A stretch of 64,000 nucleotides of DNA from Pithys albifrons albifrons (Eukaryota; Chordata; Aves; Passeriformes; Thamnophilidae). Numbering within the stretch: position 1 is the first letter of the stretch; every line of letters begins with the position of its first letter. Shown here in pieces: positions 60,885 to 64,000 of this stretch. The stretch covers positions 22,495,224 through 22,559,223 of the forward strand of contig NC_092463.1 of NCBI RefSeq assembly GCF_047495875.1, written 5' to 3'. A program made the translations under genes and the position numbers. A model generated the notes under the pieces. That model searched no databases, was not told the DNA's origin, and saw only the letters and a program-made list of their open reading frames with translations.

Positions 60885-63800
60885 AAAAGGGCCGATTTTG
60901 CTGTCTGCTTTAGAGCAGACCTTGTCATCAAGACAGTGATTTTTTTTCTGCCTTTATTCTATTGTTTGAAACTTTGAAAAATGCCAAAACTCCAGAGAAA
61001 TATTTTGATCACTGAAATAAATCAAGTGGCTTTACAGGCTACTACTAGAAAAAAACATTAAGCATTTAAATTTAAACTGCTAGTAGAATTCTTTTCCAGT
61101 TCGCTCTCCTCCCCTTGAGAGAAACTGAATTTCATTAATGAAATTTGTCAAAAATATACTTTGCAAAATATTTTAATAGTCTTTACTATAGCCCTGCTGT
61201 GGAGTTCCTACAACACAGAACCTGGGAGACATAAATAATGCACATGTCACTCTTCTGCCTTCTCATAAGCTGTAGGAAGTGATACACCAAAGAAGGCACA
61301 GATGAAAAGTGAGGACTTGGCGCCTGCGTCAAATCACAATCAACAATCAATAGAGCATTGAGATCGAAGTTACACAAGGCAGTCTTGCCAGGCCTCCACC
61401 AAGATGTTTCAAAACCTGCAGGCACAAAGGTAGTGTAAAGCCATCATTACTGTTTTACTTACCAGTTGGTGCCTCCCTCGTTGCTCCCTTTGAATGTGTA
61501 ACACTGATTTGGACCAGTATTTTCTCAGTAAGCTTTCCTCCCAGCTTTTTACCCCTGTTCATTCAGCTTAATTGGAATTAAATGACCATATCATAGCACA
61601 AGATGGGACAGATAGGAACAGGAATGTTTTGTTTTGTGAGACAGCAAAGCCAAAGAACACAATAAGAAAACCTGAGGCAGAATTTATTACAAGGTTTGTC
61701 CCTGTACAGGGTTTTATGCTTCATCGTCCTCATTCCTTTTATTTTGAATATACGTGGATGATTGCTTTGAATTGCTCTGGTAAAGCACTGCCTGCTAGAG
61801 AGCTGCGATCACGAACTCTCTGGGCACTGACATTTGTCACCATGATTGTAATTCACAGCAATACATAAAACTCTTTTAAACTGCTGTGAACATAACTTCA
61901 GGAGGTTAATAAAGCTGCTTTTCAGTCCCCTACCTCCTTCCATTTATAACTTATTCAAATTGCAATTGCTTGCAATGTGCACCCTATATCACATAACTAC
62001 TTCCGCTCCATGTGCTCCCTGGGGCCATCCATCACCTCTGCCTATCAACAAAATCCTTCTTCTTCCCAGTGGTGGCAGCCAGGGTACACTAACACACATG
62101 GGCTCTGTCAAACTTCAGCTGACACTCTCCAACCCTGACTGACTCTACCCTGCATTTATCATTTGGAATTTTTCATATCCTCAACCCTGAGTCCCCTGCT
62201 TACAAATCAACACTTCAGCAAGCACTTCTAACACCTATATATGTTTCACATGGAAAACAGCATTTTTGCCACTTTTTTCTGGAAAACTCAAAGGCCAAGT
62301 TTCCTCTCACTCAAGCACCCATTCCATCAGCTTTACTTTGTATTTCAGGATGTAAGTCACTGCTTCCCTGGCCTGGAAGCACAAACAGCAACACACTGTT
62401 GAAGGATGCGGTGATGTTCTTTCCAATCAGGAAAAAGCACTAAGCAAACTAACATCTTTACAGTAGTTCTAAGGAACATAAAATTGAAACAATATTACAG
62501 AGGCAGACAAAGCTGGGTAATCTTCCCTCACCCACCCTCCTAAGCAGGACACTTCAGGACTTCTTTGTAGTATATATTTTTATCTTTGTCATTAATTTTA
62601 TAGCATTCCAGGTTATAGTAGGTATGTTCCTGACATGCATAGGAGTGCAGGTAGTCTGAAGACATCTCAAAAAACATTTCATATTAGATAGACTGACAGT
62701 AAGAGAGGCTGTGTCCTGGGGCAAGGAAAATTCAAGCTTGACTCAGACACCTGGCAGAAGTCTGCGTGCAGTGTAAAGACACAGTAAATAAAATGGTGGG
62801 CCTTTTTAAATGTGGCCTTTTTTAGGCCTGCTTCAGAGTTTCACACTTATCTCTGCAGAAGGTCTGTGATCTGACCTACAGCTTCCAGGCTTGGATGTCA
62901 AAACAGTATTTTGATATATTTAATTGCAACACTTCACCTCCTGAATTTCTAGTGCAGGCTCTTCTTTAGGAAAAGGATGAGTAAGAATGATGACAAATAT
63001 TGTAACTGAAAACTAACAAGATGCTTCAAAACATGTTTGCATTTTAAAGTTTTGAAGCACCAAGGTGTTTTACCAAGAAAACAATTTACTAACTCTACTT
63101 CACGTACAGATCTTCATAGCTGTGCATAATGGGTTTTGGAAGCAAATTAATCCTCAAAGTATCTCAGAGTGCATATATTAGTTCCACCTCATTGGCAAAA
63201 AAATGCAAAAAAACCCTGAGACACGGTTGTAAGACATGCCCAAAGCTATATAAAAAGATCTGGTACTATAACTCTGCAAAGTCCAGATCTAAAATCTACA
63301 CCCAAAAGACATCATAGCTGTCCCTCAAACATTGTATGCAGCTTCACAAGGAAGGATAAAACTAATAGGAACTAAGGACACATCTACCTGGTCATCCACA
63401 GGCAACCATAAGTTCTGAGCTGGCTAGATGTGAGCCAGTTCTAGTCAAGAAACAGTGTGGTCACCTTAAGTTAGGTGTGGTGCTGCACTAACAAAAAACA
63501 ATTTTAACTCCTGAGAATCAAGTGTCAAGTTCTATTTGGTACTATCCTGAAGAAAATCCTCACATCTGGGTGACTTAGTGTGAAGTGAGTGGCTTATGTC
63601 TGCCTCTATCAGAACATGTAACCATGCCTTAGATAAACTTAGGCCTGAAACACATTTGCCTCCAAATCTATTTGACTTCAGCAGATGGGTTTTTTTCAGT
63701 GATCTCGAGACACAAGCTCAAGAAGTGGTGGGATATACGCTGGCACAGACAAGTTGTACCTTCCTCCTTTTCTGTATCTCCTAATGACCTGTGTTTCTCC

Positions 63801-64000
63801 TCTTCTTTGCCCTGCAGCTTTACAGTTTCTAGTTCAAGGATTGTCTCTTACTGAGCAGATGGAATAGTACCTAGCCTAATACATAAGCACTGCCAAAACA
63901 TACATCATCACAATTACCCTAGCTAAATATGGTACCAAAACATCCCCCCTCCTCTAGTGACCTCTCACTGAAGTGGCACAATTGAGTACTATAGTATTAT
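60885..64000. other. Unique non-coding sequence to window end
   Basis: No recognisable gene. An 18-bp perfect palindrome lies at 61128-61145. On minus, a 36-codon open stretch starting at an ATG near 61567 runs through a good donor look-alike (GTAAGTAA near 61456), without further support. Open stretches of up to 98 codons elsewhere are unremarkable. Confidence 0.6.
61128..61145. promoter_or_regulatory. 18-bp perfect palindrome with paired homeodomain cores
   Basis: AATTTCATTAATGAAATT is its own reverse complement, with a central CATTAATG formed of two overlapping ATTA/TAAT cores. Such dyads suit homodimeric homeodomain or POU proteins. No target gene can be named. Confidence 0.4.

Noticed and set aside
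61456..61567. Minus-strand ATG frame running into GTAAGTAA, possible first coding exon
   Set aside because: Start context is poor, the peptide is unrecognised and there is no promoter-like sequence upstream.

Overview
This window looks like ordinary non-coding nuclear DNA from a bird, most likely a passerine. The organism call rests on interspersed repeats that can be read directly. There is a ~600-bp minus-strand CR1 retrotransposon 3' portion at about 27163-27766. Three short sense-strand CR1 3' ends lie near 1869, 44431 and 60793. A SINE near 17800 joins an isoleucine-tRNA-like 3' half to a CR1-type tail, the architecture described for the songbird family TguSINE1. Two solo LTRs of avian ERVL-like retroviruses lie at 13563-14017 and 14699-15325. 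The base composition looks AT-rich, CpG is sparse and stop codons are dense in all frames. There is no operon structure, ribosome-binding site or any other prokaryotic signature.

I recognise no complete protein-coding gene, rRNA, functional tRNA or CRISPR array. The longest open stretches (184 codons at 10716-11270, 181 at 38957-39502, 169 at 42685-43194, 140 at 6720-7142) have no recognisable domain or residue pattern, no conserved start context and no matching splice signals. I treat them as chance. The window is best read as a large intron or intergenic interval. A few short segments have exon-like boundaries: 19185-19427 and 56359-56423 on the plus strand, 54389-54416 on the minus strand. 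None can be tied to a named gene from sequence alone.

Layout. 1-6.2 kb: unique sequence with one CR1 3' end, a possible MIR remnant and homopolymer tracts. 6.2-7.6 kb: two AT-rich blocks dense in homeodomain-type motifs around a GC-richer block. 7.6-13.5 kb: unique, with a second MIR-like remnant, a G15 run and a triple CAGCTG cluster. 13.5-15.4 kb: two independent solo LTRs in the same orientation. 15.4-19.1 kb: unique, with the tRNA-CR1 SINE. 19.1-19.5 kb: a GC- and CpG-richer island-like patch with a strong splice acceptor. 19.5-27.1 kb: unique. 27.1-27.8 kb: CR1. 27.8-47.4 kb: unique sequence with microsatellites and one CR1 tail. 47.4-47.9 kb: enhancer-like AT-rich block with an octamer site. 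48-56 kb: unique, with perfect hairpins and a degenerate repeat-like stretch at 52.7-53.4 kb. 56-64 kb: a possible small exon, a CR1 tail and several homeodomain-motif clusters with palindromes.

No genes are seen that could work together. Function here, if any, is likely to be cis-regulatory. I found no convincing evidence of a new biological system. The best leads are the candidate exon or promoter patch at 19.2-19.5 kb, the small exon-like segment at 56.36 kb and the regulatory-looking palindromic blocks.
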